Positions 53,817 to 64,000 of a stretch of DNA of 64,000 nt are shown one piece after another (positions within the stretch are counted from its first letter, which is position 1; each line of letters opens with the position of its first letter). Position numbers and translations under genes: made by a program. Origin of the DNA: Dactylonectria macrodidyma (Eukaryota > Ascomycota > Sordariomycetes > Hypocreales > Nectriaceae). Where the stretch lies: NCBI GenBank assembly GCA_020744425.1, contig JAGMUV010000017.1:682001-746000 (forward strand), read 5' to 3'. Under the pieces are notes generated by a model. That model made no database searches, was not told the origin of the DNA, and saw nothing but the letters and a program-made list of their open reading frames with translations.

Positions 53817-56537
53817 ATGCGCCTCATAAATGTGGAGACGTTCAAGCTAGAGGAATTCTTCGGCGACGCTATCCCAAAGTATGCGATTCTATCGCATACC
53901 TGGGGAAATGACGACGAAGAAATAACCTTCCGTGATATCGAGGCTGGCCGCATCGAGAAGAGCGGTAGTGGCTCACCAAAGGTGAAAGGATGCTGCAACC
54001 AGGCTAAGCAGGATGGTCTGGAATATGTGTGGATTGATACCTGTTGCATCGACAAGACCAGTGCCGTGGAACTCGGCGAGTCCATCAACTCCATGTTCCA
54101 CTGGTACAGGAAGGCTACTGTCTGTTATGCCTACCTTTTTGATGTTCCTGCTGGCGACAATCCCCGACAACCGGACTCAAAGTTCTTCTCCAGTCGTTGG
54201 TTCACGCGGGGATGGACTTTGCAAGAGCTTCTGGCTCCCAAGAAGCTGTGCTTTTACGACCACACTTGGGATCTGCTTGGAACTAAACACAATCTCTCCG
54301 GAGTAATCCAGACAATCACAGGAGTTCCTCGCCCGTTTCTCCTCGGCTTGGCGACACTAAGAGACGCTAGTATAGCACAACGCATGTCCTGGGCGGCCAA
54401 GAGACGCACCAAAAGAGAGGAAGATCTTGCATATTGCCTTCTGGGGATCTTTGGTGTAATGATGCCCATGATATACGGAGAAGGTGACAAAGCCTTTGTT
54501 CGGCTGCAGGAGGAGATTATGAAGCATGGCGGGGACGATTCTATCCTTGCATGGGGCCTCAACATCGATGAGTCAGGATCAGGCAGTTCAGTCATCTCTA
54601 AAGGGATCCTGGCAGCTGCTCCTTCGGACTTTGCAACCTGTGGACACATTGTTTCTGGAACCTTGCACACAAGTTCTATCGAGATTTCTGGCGGCCGACT
54701 TAAAATTCATCTACCCGTACACACGACGTCGACAGGCAAGATTTATGGTCTCATGAAATGTCAACCAGAGCGCGATGTTGGACAAGTCGTGGGAGTCCCT
54801 CTGGAAAAGGTTGATGGACCGTCTCACAGCTACATCAGACCAATAGGGCAACGACCAATCTTACTCCCGAGGGCAACACCTAACATGACGACGAATCTAG
54901 TCAGTATTGGGAAAGACCTAAAGCCCAGCGAATCGTCGAGGAACAGACAGCACTGGTTCTATATCGAAGAACCTGACGGAATCGACCTGGAACTAATCGA
55001 TGTTGAACCTCGGGCTCGTTGGCGTAAAGATCAGGCAATGATCGCGACAGAAGACACATCAGACGTGGATGCTGTCCAGCGCACGTTGACTCGATTTCGC
55101 AGTAAGAGGGACATGTCCAACGACATAGTTATTGTCCTTGAGTGTTATTCAGCCCCGGTTCGTGTGCTATTCTACGCCATGTCACTTTCAAACGACACAC
55201 CTATGACTGCTGTCTCACGGAAGCTGGACTACCTCCTACCGAAAGCCGCAGGGAAACGCTCGGTTAGCACAGGTGCCATTCACGTAGCTGTGTCTGTTAG
55301 AGAAGAATCAATCGCTGGTCAGTCAATGTTTGTTGTCAGCCTGACTTCGATGCCTGATGCAGTAGAGTTTTCAGTCGACGCGAGTTCGGAGCTCCGTGTC
55401 CTGGATTCCAAAACATACTTTGTGAAGCTGCTATGCGATGAGGAGTCTTTAACTTCAACAGTGGAGTACTTGGACCAACAGCTGACGGAGCAGGAGACTG
55501 CTGTCAGGGAAAAGAAGGGAAAAATAAGCGCCATAAGGGAAATGATAAGTCAACTGCAAAAAGAAGAAAGACTACTCGTTGAAGAGTTACGGTGGCCAGC
55601 AATGAACATAAAGCATCTCACTGATGAAATTGAAGATCAGAAAATGCACCTCAATGATCTGAAAGAGGAAATATGGGGGAATCAGCAGCAATTGGTTGAT
55701 GATCCGAAAATTGCCACAGTTGACATCGCCAACATGCTACTGACAAAGAAAGTAGACCCTGGACCAACGAACCAGTCAAGCCAAGAGCTACTACAGGAAG
55801 CTACTATGCAAAATTGCATGGATGCCGTCGAGCTGCTCCTTCATTCTGGTGTCGATGTCAATACCATGGATAGGAAAGATAATACACCCTTGCACCATGC
55901 CTCTTCACAGGGGCACACGGATGTAGCAGATCTGCTTCTAACATGCGGCGCCAACCCCATCCTTGAAAATAAAAATGGAAGCACGCCTTTGCATTCTGCA
56001 TCGGCCCGTGGGCAAACTGAAGTAGCTCAGCTACTACTAAATCGCGGCGCCGATATCAGTGCCAAGGACAAGAAGGGCTACACGCCGTTGCACACTGCTT
56101 CGTCCTGGGGAAAGGCTGAAGTTGCTCGCTTGCTTCTTGAACATGGGGCTGATATTGGCGCCAAGCATCACAAGGGAAGTACACCATTGCACTGCGCTGC
56201 ATCACGTGGCAAGACTGAGGTAGCTCAGCTGCTTCTTGATCACGGTGCTGATGTTGGTGCGCGGGGTGGCCACGGATGGAGGCCATTGCACTGTGCTTCC
56301 TCGTGGGGGAATATTGAAGTCGCTCGGCTGCTTCTTAATCGTGGCGCTCATGTCGATGCCACGACGAGAGACAAATCGACGCCGTTGCATTTTGCCACGA
56401 TGAACGGGCACACGGAAATAGCTACGTTGCTTGTCAACCACGGTGCCAATGGCAATGCTAAGAATGATGACGGAGATACACCATATGGTCTTGCTACTAA
56501 GCGGAAAGAAAGCTTAGCTATCCGGCAGGTGAACTGA
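53817..56537 (+). CDS. HET domain, coiled coil, ankyrin-repeat protein
   Basis: A single 2.7-kb exon encodes 906 residues. Residues about 20-170 form a HET domain (PF06985): YAILSHTWGNDDEEITF, YVWIDTCCIDKTSAVEL, SSRWFTRGWTLQELLAP. A HET-associated block follows (RTKREEDLAYCLLGIFGVMMPMIYGEG, near 200-235). The middle has no known domain; residues about 540-625 are a long heptad-rich coiled coil (TEQETAVREKKGKISAIREM). Residues about 655-900 hold seven or so 33-residue ankyrin repeats of the [ST]PLHxA...VAxLLLxxGAD type with high mutual similarity. HET proteins trigger cell death on fusion of unlike strains and often pair with repeat domains that sense a partner. There is no NACHT or NB-ARC ATPase. 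The frame is intact and likely functional. Confidence 0.93.
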   Translation: MRLINVETFKLEEFFGDAIPKYAILSHTWGNDDEEITFRDIEAGRIEKSGSGSPKVKGCCNQAKQDGLEYVWIDTCCIDKTSAVELGESINSMFHWYRKATVCYAYLFDVPAGDNPRQPDSKFFSSRWFTRGWTLQELLAPKKLCFYDHTWDLLGTKHNLSGVIQTITGVPRPFLLGLATLRDASIAQRMSWAAKRRTKREEDLAYCLLGIFGVMMPMIYGEGDKAFVRLQEEIMKHGGDDSILAWGLNIDESGSGSSVISKGILAAAPSDFATCGHIVSGTLHTSSIEISGGRLKIHLPVHTTSTGKIYGLMKCQPERDVGQVVGVPLEKVDGPSHSYIRPIGQRPILLPRATPNMTTNLVSIGKDLKPSESSRNRQHWFYIEEPDGIDLELIDVEPRARWRKDQAMIATEDTSDVDAVQRTLTRFRSKRDMSNDIVIVLECYSAPVRVLFYAMSLSNDTPMTAVSRKLDYLLPKAAGKRSVSTGAIHVAVSVREESIAGQSMFVVSLTSMPDAVEFSVDASSELRVLDSKTYFVKLLCDEESLTSTVEYLDQQLTEQETAVREKKGKISAIREMISQLQKEERLLVEELRWPAMNIKHLTDEIEDQKMHLNDLKEEIWGNQQQLVDDPKIATVDIANMLLTKKVDPGPTNQSSQELLQEATMQNCMDAVELLLHSGVDVNTMDRKDNTPLHHASSQGHTDVADLLLTCGANPILENKNGSTPLHSASARGQTEVAQLLLNRGADISAKDKKGYTPLHTASSWGKAEVARLLLEHGADIGAKHHKGSTPLHCAASRGKTEVAQLLLDHGADVGARGGHGWRPLHCASSWGNIEVARLLLNRGAHVDATTRDKSTPLHFATMNGHTEIATLLVNHGANGNAKNDDGDTPYGLATKRKESLAIRQVN

Positions 56538-57993
56538 ACTGAGCGATCTCGTCCACTACGCTACATGATCTCCTCGTCGGGACGCGACCAACTCAACCCA
56601 CCAGGCATGTAGCTAAACTTTCTGAGAAGAACGATGTTGCATCACCTGGGAGTGCAAGGGTCATCTTGAAATGGCTCGACTCTTATTTTATTGATGATCC
56701 GAAGCATCGCTTGAAGAAGGCAGTTGATGTAGCACAACCTTGTACATGGTGCTTTTCCTTTTTTTAGTTTTCTTTTTCATATTCAATTCGAAGATAAGTA
56801 GATAAGAGATTACGTCTACTTAGCCACTTCTAGATATGATAGTGAGCAATGTCGGCTTTCGGACGTGTGAGAGACTTGGTTAGGAATGCGGGCCTCTGAC
56901 AAGTGATATTGGCGTAAGGAGGAGATCCGCAGTTTTTTGCATTCATGTTTCCTCAGTATAAAACAGTTCTACTGTCGAGTCGGTGAAGATATCGCGACGC
57001 CCGCTAATTTACCTACACATCATACGCACTCGGGTGCCACCACTTGACAATCATGATTGAGTCATCTGACAAGGCCTCGATCTCGTTTCCGAGACGATAC
57101 AAGAATGATGGCAAGCTAACGATGCATGGGCGAGCTAGAGATTCTGCCGCTATCACTGCTGTGTCTCCGGTTATGCAGGGGTAATAGAAGGCTCGTACTT
57201 AGATAGATCACCATGGAGGGGCATAGCGTCTCTGATGTGTAGGTGTTGGCGATGCTACAAGCGGATCGCTTAATTACTGATAAGCAGTGTCATTATCTAG
57301 GTATGTAAGGATTTTCTCCGTGTGCTGAAATGTTTAATAAGGCACATGGAACATGATGGAAACGGCTGAACCTCCTTGAACGGTCACCGGAGAGTTTTGC
57401 GAGTAGATCTCCAGCGCCTCATCATCTTACGTCCCGCCCGAAAAGGTGACTTAAGCCAAGGGCTTGATTCTCGATGAAGTGGATGCAGCAAGGCTTCGCC
57501 TCTTGCAGCGGCCTGTTCGCTGCCTTTGTGATCCGCTGCCTGTATTCAGGCACCAAGCATGCGCTAGAGCGACCTTATGGCGGGTTTTTGGACAAGCTTA
57601 GGCTGGGAAATAGAGAAATTCCCGCTCATGTTCCTGATCAAGTTGCGACTGAACTGGTAGAGGGATGGGAACTTGACCGCATCGTCGCCGAACGGTATGC
57701 CTCAGTGTCCACCACACATCAATAATAGCACAACCGACGCCCTCATGGCACTCTAAGGTTGACACCACACCTAGGTGGCCGCGGTTGAGCGAATACATCT
57801 CATCGCCATCGAGATGTCCGAAGTGTGGCTTCAAAAGTGCGGCTAGATCCCCATACGACCACTAGCCCTTTTGCCTGCTGTCGCACTAGGAACGTAATCG
57901 AAACTGGGCACGAAGCCAAACTGTGACTAGAGCTACCTTAATCACAGTAGATGGCTCCGAAATGGGATGTGGCCGAGATCTAACAACTGCCTC
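56538..57993. other. Intergenic, about 1.5 kb
   Basis: A plus-strand open stretch at 57474-57725 (83 codons) and a minus-strand one at 57598-57834 have no family match. Nothing else is recognised. Confidence 0.45.
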
Positions 57994-58757
57994 CTAAGAT
58001 GTGTTGTGTTTTCCACTCTCCCCAGCGCGACTCTTCGCATCAAACAACGGGTCCATGGGCAATGCCACTCCCCAGTACTTCATCAACCGCTCCCTCAGTA
58101 GTTCATACGACGAGCCAACCCGTAGAACCTCCATATGTTCAAAGTCAATGATGGTCGACGCTCGTCCGCCGTAGACGTGGCATCGCTGCAGCCCATAATC
58201 CACGATTAGATCGGCAGCGCCTATTATCTCGGGATCTATATCCTCTACGCAATACTTCTGCCCTGTGCCCGTGAGATTGGCGCTCGATTCACCACTAGCT
58301 GACCAGCTTGGTCGTTCAACTCCCCAGTTCAGCCAGAAGCGATCCACCCCCGATGTATACAAACACTGCTTCGCTCTTGGCCGTCTTCTCCAACGTCGCG
58401 GGCGAGAGATTCTGTAGTAATGGATGATCAGCTCGGAACGGGGCGACGATGTCAAACGACATGTTTAAGGTCGTCGTGCAACGTCCGGATCATCTCGAGC
58501 GTCTCATCGGGCAAAACGTGCAGGGTGCGATGGAGTTAGTACGATCCGATGAATGCCTGCGAATGACCCAGCCGTCGTCGTTTCGCGGTGGATGCCTTGT
58601 CGACGGCTTCAGTCGAGGATGCCATCAGGGCGTAGCTGATTTCTATGGGCACGAAGGCGACGCCCCCATCTTGTAGGACATTGAATACTTGGAGAGCATT
58701 TACTTTGGCATTGGGATGACTGCCAGGTGCTGGGATGACTTTGCATTGCATCGTCAT
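57994..58757 (-). pseudogene. Sua5/YciO/YrdC-domain gene, broken
   Basis: From the ATG at 58757 the frame reads a YrdC-type N-terminus: VIPAPGSHPNAKVNALQVF, LQDGGVAFVPIEISYALM and RRRLGHSQAFIGSY. A TAA stop follows (about 58536-58538), but the homology continues in the same frame with LHVLPDETLEMIRTLHDD. The frame then shifts (IVAPFRADHPLLQNLSPATL, VYIGGGSLLAELG) and again (SSANLTGTGQKYCVEDIDPE, IVDYGLQRCHVYGGRASTII) to a stop at 57994. SSANLTG is the family's conserved signature. Intact members make threonylcarbamoyl-adenylate for tRNA modification, or act in secondary metabolism. With one nonsense codon and two or more frameshifts it cannot make a full protein. Confidence 0.78.
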
Positions 58758-59670
58758 GGTGGTGAGGAAAGGGAGGCAGGAACGATGTCGAGGTCAAAGC
58801 GAGCAATGGTGCAAGGAGAAACTTAAGAAGAAGGTCATGTTTGATGGGAATACGGAAGCCATTTGTTCTGCATCTTTGTCCTCTTCCTTTTAAGGACCGC
58901 GATGATGGGCATTTCGGGGAACTTCGGGTCCATCGGGTCTCACGCAATAATTTCTTCCGCTATTCCAGCAGGCATCTGCGGATGCCCTCAGTTATCTAGT
59001 CAGCCACGTCAGGTCACCAACATCAATGCTGCAGCCTCTAGCAGCTGTTATCGTGCGAACTGAAGCCTTTGCGTCATGAATGTTCAAAAAACGAAATTGC
59101 CAACTTCAATTTTCGGTGGCCGAACAGCCAAAATTTAGTGGGACGTTGAGGCGTCATTCTCTGCAGAGGATCAAAGACATGGCATCATCCCCAGTGGTGG
59201 GATGCGGGAATCTGACGCACCCACTCAGTATCAAAGCGTGCATTAAGGAGACAAAGCGATTCTAGAGTGTGTTTCGCTGTTACTAAAAATACCTGCCAGT
59301 CCTGAGGAGTCAATCCCCTATCAGCGTGATCGCGTTGCAATGTTAGTAGGTAATCAACACCTCATATTTAGCTTCAAACTATCTAATACACATCTCGTTC
59401 CTTTGTGCGATTTTTTCTTTCGTTTTAGGCATAGATCCGTCTTTTTTATGTATAAAAAGGTCGACACGCGGAACAGGATTTCTTCCCGTTCCATCACTAA
59501 CCTCAATGTTGTCAAACTAGTGACATAGCCTAAGGTATGAAGAACATAATTGAAAAACAATTTCAAAAAGAAAGAGCCCCCAGATCCCAATTTCAAGCCT
59601 CAGTACCCACGGCCTGTTATGATTCCCCTATTTCCTAACCTCTAACCGCCCCTTGAGCGTGCTGAAGTTT
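58758..59670. other. Intergenic, nothing recognised
   Basis: AT-rich toward the right; no gene or repeat is identified. Confidence 0.4.
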
Positions 59671-59728
59671 CGTCGTCGTCGTCGTCGTCGTCGGTGCGCC
59701 GTCGGTCGTCGTCGGTCGTCGTCGTTCG
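59671..59728. repeat. CGT/GTC trinucleotide microsatellite
   Basis: Seven perfect CGT units at about 59671-59691, followed by an imperfect GTC/GGTC array to 59728. It directly abuts the tRNA-like sequence on the other strand. Confidence 0.85.
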
Positions 59729-59741
59729 GCGGGAGGGGAAA

Positions 59742-59816
59742 GCGCTTCGAATCCGGAATCGAACCCCAGTATCCTTCTCCAGGGAACAGAGCGACCTGAC
59801 CGCTGGACCACGGCGC
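59742..59816 (-). other. tRNA-like relic with Pol III A and B boxes
   Basis: On the minus strand a consensus A box (TGGTCCAGCGG, 59810-59800) and B box (GGTTCGATTCC, 59765-59755) are spaced as in a tRNA gene, and a T arm folds (CTGGG/TCCGG with wobbles). The acceptor ends do not pair beyond four bases, the D stem does not close and the anticodon stem has mismatches. It is therefore not a working tRNA; it could be a decayed tRNA or the head of a tRNA-derived SINE. Confidence 0.5.
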
Positions 59817-60987
59817 ATCTCTGTTCCCCTTGGGGGAGGGAGGAGGAAACCTTTCTCAAGTAACCATGGGAATCCGAGCCATCACGGTGCTCAGAAGCCT
59901 CTGTTTGGCTGGAACGGATGCCTGCAGCAACAGAAAGAGTCCCATGGAAAGCATAGGGGGAACTCTGTTTCGAGAGCCGAGGCTAGAACCTCGTCGAAGC
60001 CTCCGGCTTGACAGCTGTGTATCCTGAGTCGCCTGGTGCCAGGTGGGATACACCTGGGGGGCACTGTACCTACAATTTTGGCCCATTTACCATGCAACAG
60101 CACGCTCTCCTTGACCTCGATGTCCACATCATAGAACTGCCGGACGCCTGGGAGGGTGGTAGTCTACTTATACCGCATCTGATACTCGGCTAATGAGGAG
60201 CGCGATAGATCTGTGGTTGCCCTTCTCCGGCCGATCTCTGATCATGCTTCCTATGACGATATTAGATATCAAAGATCAGGTAGGCAGGATCAAGAAGCTT
60301 CAAATGGTGAATTCTGGGGAGTTAAGAGGGACCAAGCCTGTCTCTTCCATCGCAGCTGCCTACAGGCTGGTGGGATATTGGGAGCTGATCTACTCTCCAC
60401 TCAGATTTAGTGGAACCAGGACCGGGGTCTGCTCTCCAAATCTCTTTTCATCCGACAGTAAACGCAACCATGTCCCAGGGACTTCTTAACTGTCGTCGTG
60501 ATACACCCCCATGTGGCCTTTCATGCTCTAATGCTGGTGCGAACACTGAGTTTTCAGCTACAACTGAAGTACAGCCAGTTGACATCGGTTCAACCGCCGT
60601 GGTGAACAATCTCAGTGTGGGTTCATGTTGGAGTTGTTTAGAGACCATTGAGACCACGACTAGATGCGCAACGGCTCGCATCGATATCTGCGTTGGAAGA
60701 CAAAGTTGGCTCTGGCCCTTTACCCCTGGATCTAGGAGCGTGCAGATGGCGCACTGGGGAGGGGAAGCGGACGCAAACCATCGGTTTCTATGTGAAGAGA
60801 TTGACACAGAGCGAGCGTCTACGGGATCGCTGCGGGCGCCAGGGAGAGTCTTGTCCTTGAGGTAGCTTGGCTATTCTGATTCGATGATACCAAGAGCTTT
60901 TCTTCTTTCCCTACGCAACATTGTACTTCTGCTGTTTGGAATGCTTGAAATTCGAAGCTAAGTGCGCATCGTCACTAAATAGCGAGG
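59817..60987. other. Gene-poor DNA downstream of the tRNA-like relic
   Basis: Open stretches at 60193-60489 and 60410-60865 on the plus strand have no recognised family. The region may be decayed mobile-element DNA, but I see no terminal repeats or transposase motifs. Confidence 0.35.
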
Positions 60988-62067
60988 GTGGCTCTGCTGC
61001 AGTCGCTGCTCGTCGCCGCGGCAATTGCGATGCCCTTTGCGACGTGCAGCCCCTGCCATGCCATCACACCACGCCCACTACCACTCCCATCGAGACTCCC
61101 ATCAACACTCCCATCAACACTCCTACCGGCACTCCAAGTGACTGCAACGGAGCCGAAGTCAACGCCTTTGTCCAGTACTGCTACTATACGGTCGGCGTAT
61201 TCGATCCCTTTGCGTGTGGTACCGGTCCTTCCCCAACCCGACGGCCACCACCAGCACCACCGACACGTACGTGGTCGAGGAGGCTTCATACATCTTCACC
61301 ACCGATGGCACCGACACGATATTCACTAGAGCGTTCCGACGCCCTCGGATACCTGGATCAGGAGATTCACGGTGGACGTGTATCCGGACGTGCGGAAGCG
61401 CGACGCACAAGCAACCCGGGAAGTGACGCCGGCGCCAGAGTCGACCTTGCGAGACATTGCCATCTCCGAAACCGCCTTCGAGCCAGATGCGAATGGAAGC
61501 ATATTCGGCTTCGCACCCTCGCGACATTACCGACGCTTGCGAGTGCTATGCGGGCAAATCACCCGCGACGCAGACGGACGTTAGCTACATTCTCACGACG
61601 ACGATGATCCCGTACACGGAAACGATTGCTTCGAATACGGCCACGTCTACGGTGGGATTCCCACCCCAATCTTGTGGGCATCTGCTAACAAAAGATTGGC
61701 ACAGTCAACCGACACACTCGTCGACTACTAGACCATCAGCGTCATCTACACTAACACACTGGGCAGCAACCCGACCGACTGCGGGCCCTTGCGAGCCCGA
61801 CCTTCTCCGTACAGCTCCGCGACGCCGACCGAGGACTCGCTGGAGCCCGGCGCGGGATACCTCAAGTCAGCCGTCTACGGGCGGTACTTGAATACCAACT
61901 ACTTCAACGACCTGCAGCTCATGTACTTTACGGGCAAAGTGTCCATCGACGTGCGGCACTGCCACTACCACGTTTGTGGCATCGTGTTACACGGCGTCGA
62001 AAGCGCCTGGAAGCTCGACACCTACCAGACATGCCTGGTGTACTTTGACATATTGGCCTTCCAATAA
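60988..62067 (+). pseudogene. Decayed gene for a Thr/Pro-rich secreted protein
   Basis: Low-complexity and coding-like blocks follow each other in different frames: a signal-peptide-like LLQSLLVAAAIAMPFATCS near 60990, a TP-rich repeat (PIETPINTPINTPTGTP, from a 12-nt tandem unit at about 61080-61130), DTYVVEEASYIFTTDGTDTI, VYPDVRKRDAQATREVTP, ACECYAGKSPATQTDVSYIL, and a final GAGYLKSAVYGRYLNTNYFN...VSIDVRHCHYHVCG block ending at 62065-62067. No set of GT-AG introns that I could find joins them, so frameshift decay is the simplest reading. Family unknown. Confidence 0.42.
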
Positions 62068-62444
62068 TGGCCTGGTCTGGGTTGAGCTCTGAGGCACTGA
62101 CCTGTTACCAGAAGAGGTCCGGTATTGTCACGCGTGTGCTTGATCTGTTTGCTCTCTGGCGGGATTCTTATCGGCGCATTTGGAGGCTATGAAATGGGTT
62201 AGGTTTACAGGATAGACGCTATGATTGACTGCGGAGGTTATCACAAGTACGACAGACATAGTCGATCGAAGAGAGAAGGTAAGCTGTATTGACTGGTTTC
62301 TTTCTATTCACTAGAAGTTGGGCGACTAGTCCTGTCCAGTGTCACTTTGACTTCGACACAACTTACCCCTCAACCATAGGCATGATCGGGAATAGACATC
62401 GCCTTTGACTCATAATCAAGATCATCTGGGCGACAATCGCTCAG
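62068..62444. other. Intergenic, upstream of tRNA-Lys
   Basis: No feature is recognised. Confidence 0.5.
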
Positions 62445-62538
62445 CCCGGGTAGCTCAATTGGCTAGAGCGTGCGGCTTTTACATTCAGTGACGAATGAGC
62501 CTACCGCAAGGTTGAGGGTTCGACCCCCTCCTCGGGCG
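62445..62538 (+). tRNA. tRNA-Lys (anticodon TTT) with a 21-nt intron
   Basis: A full cloverleaf: acceptor GCCCGGG/CTCGGGC, D arm GCTC/GAGC, anticodon stem TGCGG/CCGCA, T arm GAGGG/CCCTC with TTCGACC loop and discriminator G. The anticodon loop reads CTTTTA-intron-A, giving anticodon TTT. A 21-nt intron sits at the canonical place after position 37. A run of seven T at 62546-62552 can end Pol III transcription. Confidence 0.96.
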
Positions 62539-62545
62539 AGTTTAA

Positions 62546-62552
62546 TTTTTTT
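62546..62552 (+). terminator. Pol III T-run terminator of tRNA-Lys
   Basis: Seven consecutive T residues eight bases after the mature 3' end. Confidence 0.75.
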
Positions 62553-64000
62553 ACTTAGCTATTCGAGAAGAATACGCCTCTTGAGCAGTTAAGTGATGGT
62601 CCTCCAGGCTGCCTAGGTTCCTGAGAGACTGTTAGAACTACACTACTACAGCAAATGGCGGGGACCTCCCTAAAAGTTCCGATTAACCACACCAACTGCA
62701 CTTTTCGGCCATTAGTAAGTAGTATAAGTTCAAATAGCTAAGCAACCGTCCGATGGGTATAATGCGTAATATGGTACACCAGCACTTTTCATGGATGTAA
62801 TTAGCCTAGCTGGATTTTCGTACATTTCGCTCGCGTGACCTGGGCTTACCAAAAGGGCTCAACCTGCACCCAACCGACCTAACACAAAACGATGGTATGC
62901 TCCTAGCTTATTACTCACTCCCTACATCATCGCTCTGATCCCTGAGCTGTGTCGTTGCTTGTTGTGCTAACTCGTCATCCATCACTCTTGACATAAGCCG
63001 ACTTGTACAGCTCGACTGTTGTTGCAACGACTCGCAGAGTTCCTAGTACCTTGTCAGTACCAAGTTAGCATAATACATCTTTGTCAAAATTCCACGATAG
63101 ACAGCTCACTTGATGGGGGCCGGCTCATCTACCGTGACTCGCCGGGCACTCAATGGGACAGCTACAGGGAGGCAACCTATATCGATTACCCAGGTGAGTG
63201 GCCCGAGGTCGGTGGAATCATCGGAAGCAGGATTAAAGTTCTCGACTTGCTGGCGTTGGGCGAGAGGGGTCGAGATAAGCAACAGAAGATCGCCTCCCAA
63301 AATATACCTCCCAATTGCGGTCAAGCGTTGCTAACACAGTTTTATAGGCAAACCGTTCAACCTTTCCTAGTTGAATGAAGTACGAGGATCTCAAGGCGGG
63401 CGTGCTCAAGGTGGATCTTCTCCCGGAACTCAACCATCCAGCGGTCGCCACCTCCCGCGAGAACATCTGGAAGACTTTAAGCAGAGCTTACTGATCGGCA
63501 CTGCGCTTCTTATTAGCAACGGAGGGTGTATAGTGACCGACGAGTGGAACCATCTGCTTCCTGATTAAAAATTCACTCAGGTGGACGACTTCTTGCAACA
63601 GGTCTAGGGATCTAACTGAGTGCCTGAAATAAACTACCGAGGAATCAGGGTATATTATGTGTTGCAGAGAAGGAGAGATAAAGTGAATGTGGAAATCACC
63701 GTACCTGATCAACCCTTGTTGGGGACCTGCCCCCTTTGTGTGATTCTGGTTCTACTTCAGCCCTTGCCTCAGTCAAGCCCTGCCAAAGATACCTCGCCCT
63801 GTTCGCCCGCTCTTTTCGTAATACGTGATTTCAGATGTCGCCGCAAGATTATAGTGGCTTGCGGTCCGGTGATTCCCGTGTGGTAACTCCGGGCTGATGT
63901 GGTAACGAGCTACACCAGTTGAAACTCCGCATGCCACCGATATGTCACCACGGAAATTTGGTCTTATTAGAACTTAGCGTCCAGGTGATTGAGTCTTGAG
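62553..64000. other. Right flank, nothing recognised
   Basis: Open stretches at 63019-63378 and 63620-63886 lack a recognised family or clear intron structure. No repeat ends or RNA genes are seen. Confidence 0.4.

Noticed and set aside
53817..56537. NLR-type (NACHT or NB-ARC) immune receptor
   Set aside because: No Walker A or B motifs occur between the HET domain and the ankyrin repeats.
59671..59728. CGT array as a possible CRISPR-like or coding repeat
   Set aside because: It is a simple trinucleotide microsatellite without spacers or a sustained reading frame.
59742..59816. Functional tRNA gene
   Set aside because: The A and B boxes are good but the acceptor, D and anticodon stems do not pair.

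Overview
The window is nuclear DNA of a filamentous ascomycete (Pezizomycotina; probably a plant-associated Sordariomycete, but I cannot name the species). The evidence is short GT-AG introns of 47-92 nt, Zn2Cys6 regulators, HET, DUF3425, DUF3632 and RTA1 families, secreted plant-polymer hydrolases, and decayed genes whose in-frame stops fit TGG-to-TAG changes of the kind repeat-induced point mutation (RIP) produces. I rebuilt exons by eye from splice signals and reading phase.

Layout. 1-9 kb: the end of a DUF3425 (bZIP-type) regulator, a drug-type MFS transporter, a tannase/feruloyl esterase, then the relic of a secondary-metabolite locus (a Diels-Alderase-like gene running into a cytochrome P450, both broken). 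9.5-20 kb: a membrane-anchored arylsulfotransferase-family protein, a broken DUF3632 gene, a head-to-head pair of acetylxylan esterase (CE5) and endoxylanase (GH11) with XlnR-type GGCTAA sites between them, and a 675-residue secreted protein with three cysteine-rich modules. 20-30 kb: a broken unknown gene, an RTA1-family membrane protein tail to tail with a UPC2-like Zn2Cys6 regulator (the two share an upstream 12-bp motif), a DUF7053 protein, a GNAT acetyltransferase and a short-chain dehydrogenase. 31-35 kb: an isochorismatase-like hydrolase and a Zn2Cys6 regulator.

36-53 kb is the most interesting part: an amino-acid permease, a 3-hydroxyacid-dehydrogenase-like SDR, regulator TF1, a DapA-family lyase, a ketopantoate-reductase-like enzyme, regulator TF2, a glucarate dehydratase and a sugar-porter MFS protein. 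I read it as a candidate fungal aldarate (sugar diacid) catabolic cluster. TF1 and TF2 are paralogues with four shared intron positions. Each is divergent from a lyase gene across an almost equal gap (463 and 459 bp), and each gap holds one TCCGNCGGA everted CCG/CGG repeat. The transporter would bring in the acid, the glucarate dehydratase would dehydrate it, the DapA-family enzyme would act on the keto-deoxy product, and the reductases would handle semialdehyde or keto-acid products. Substrate and products are inference.

54-64 kb: an intact HET-coiled-coil-ankyrin protein, then gene-poor and decayed DNA with a broken Sua5/YrdC gene, a trinucleotide repeat beside a tRNA-like relic, a decayed secreted-protein gene and an apparently intact intron-containing tRNA-Lys(UUU).
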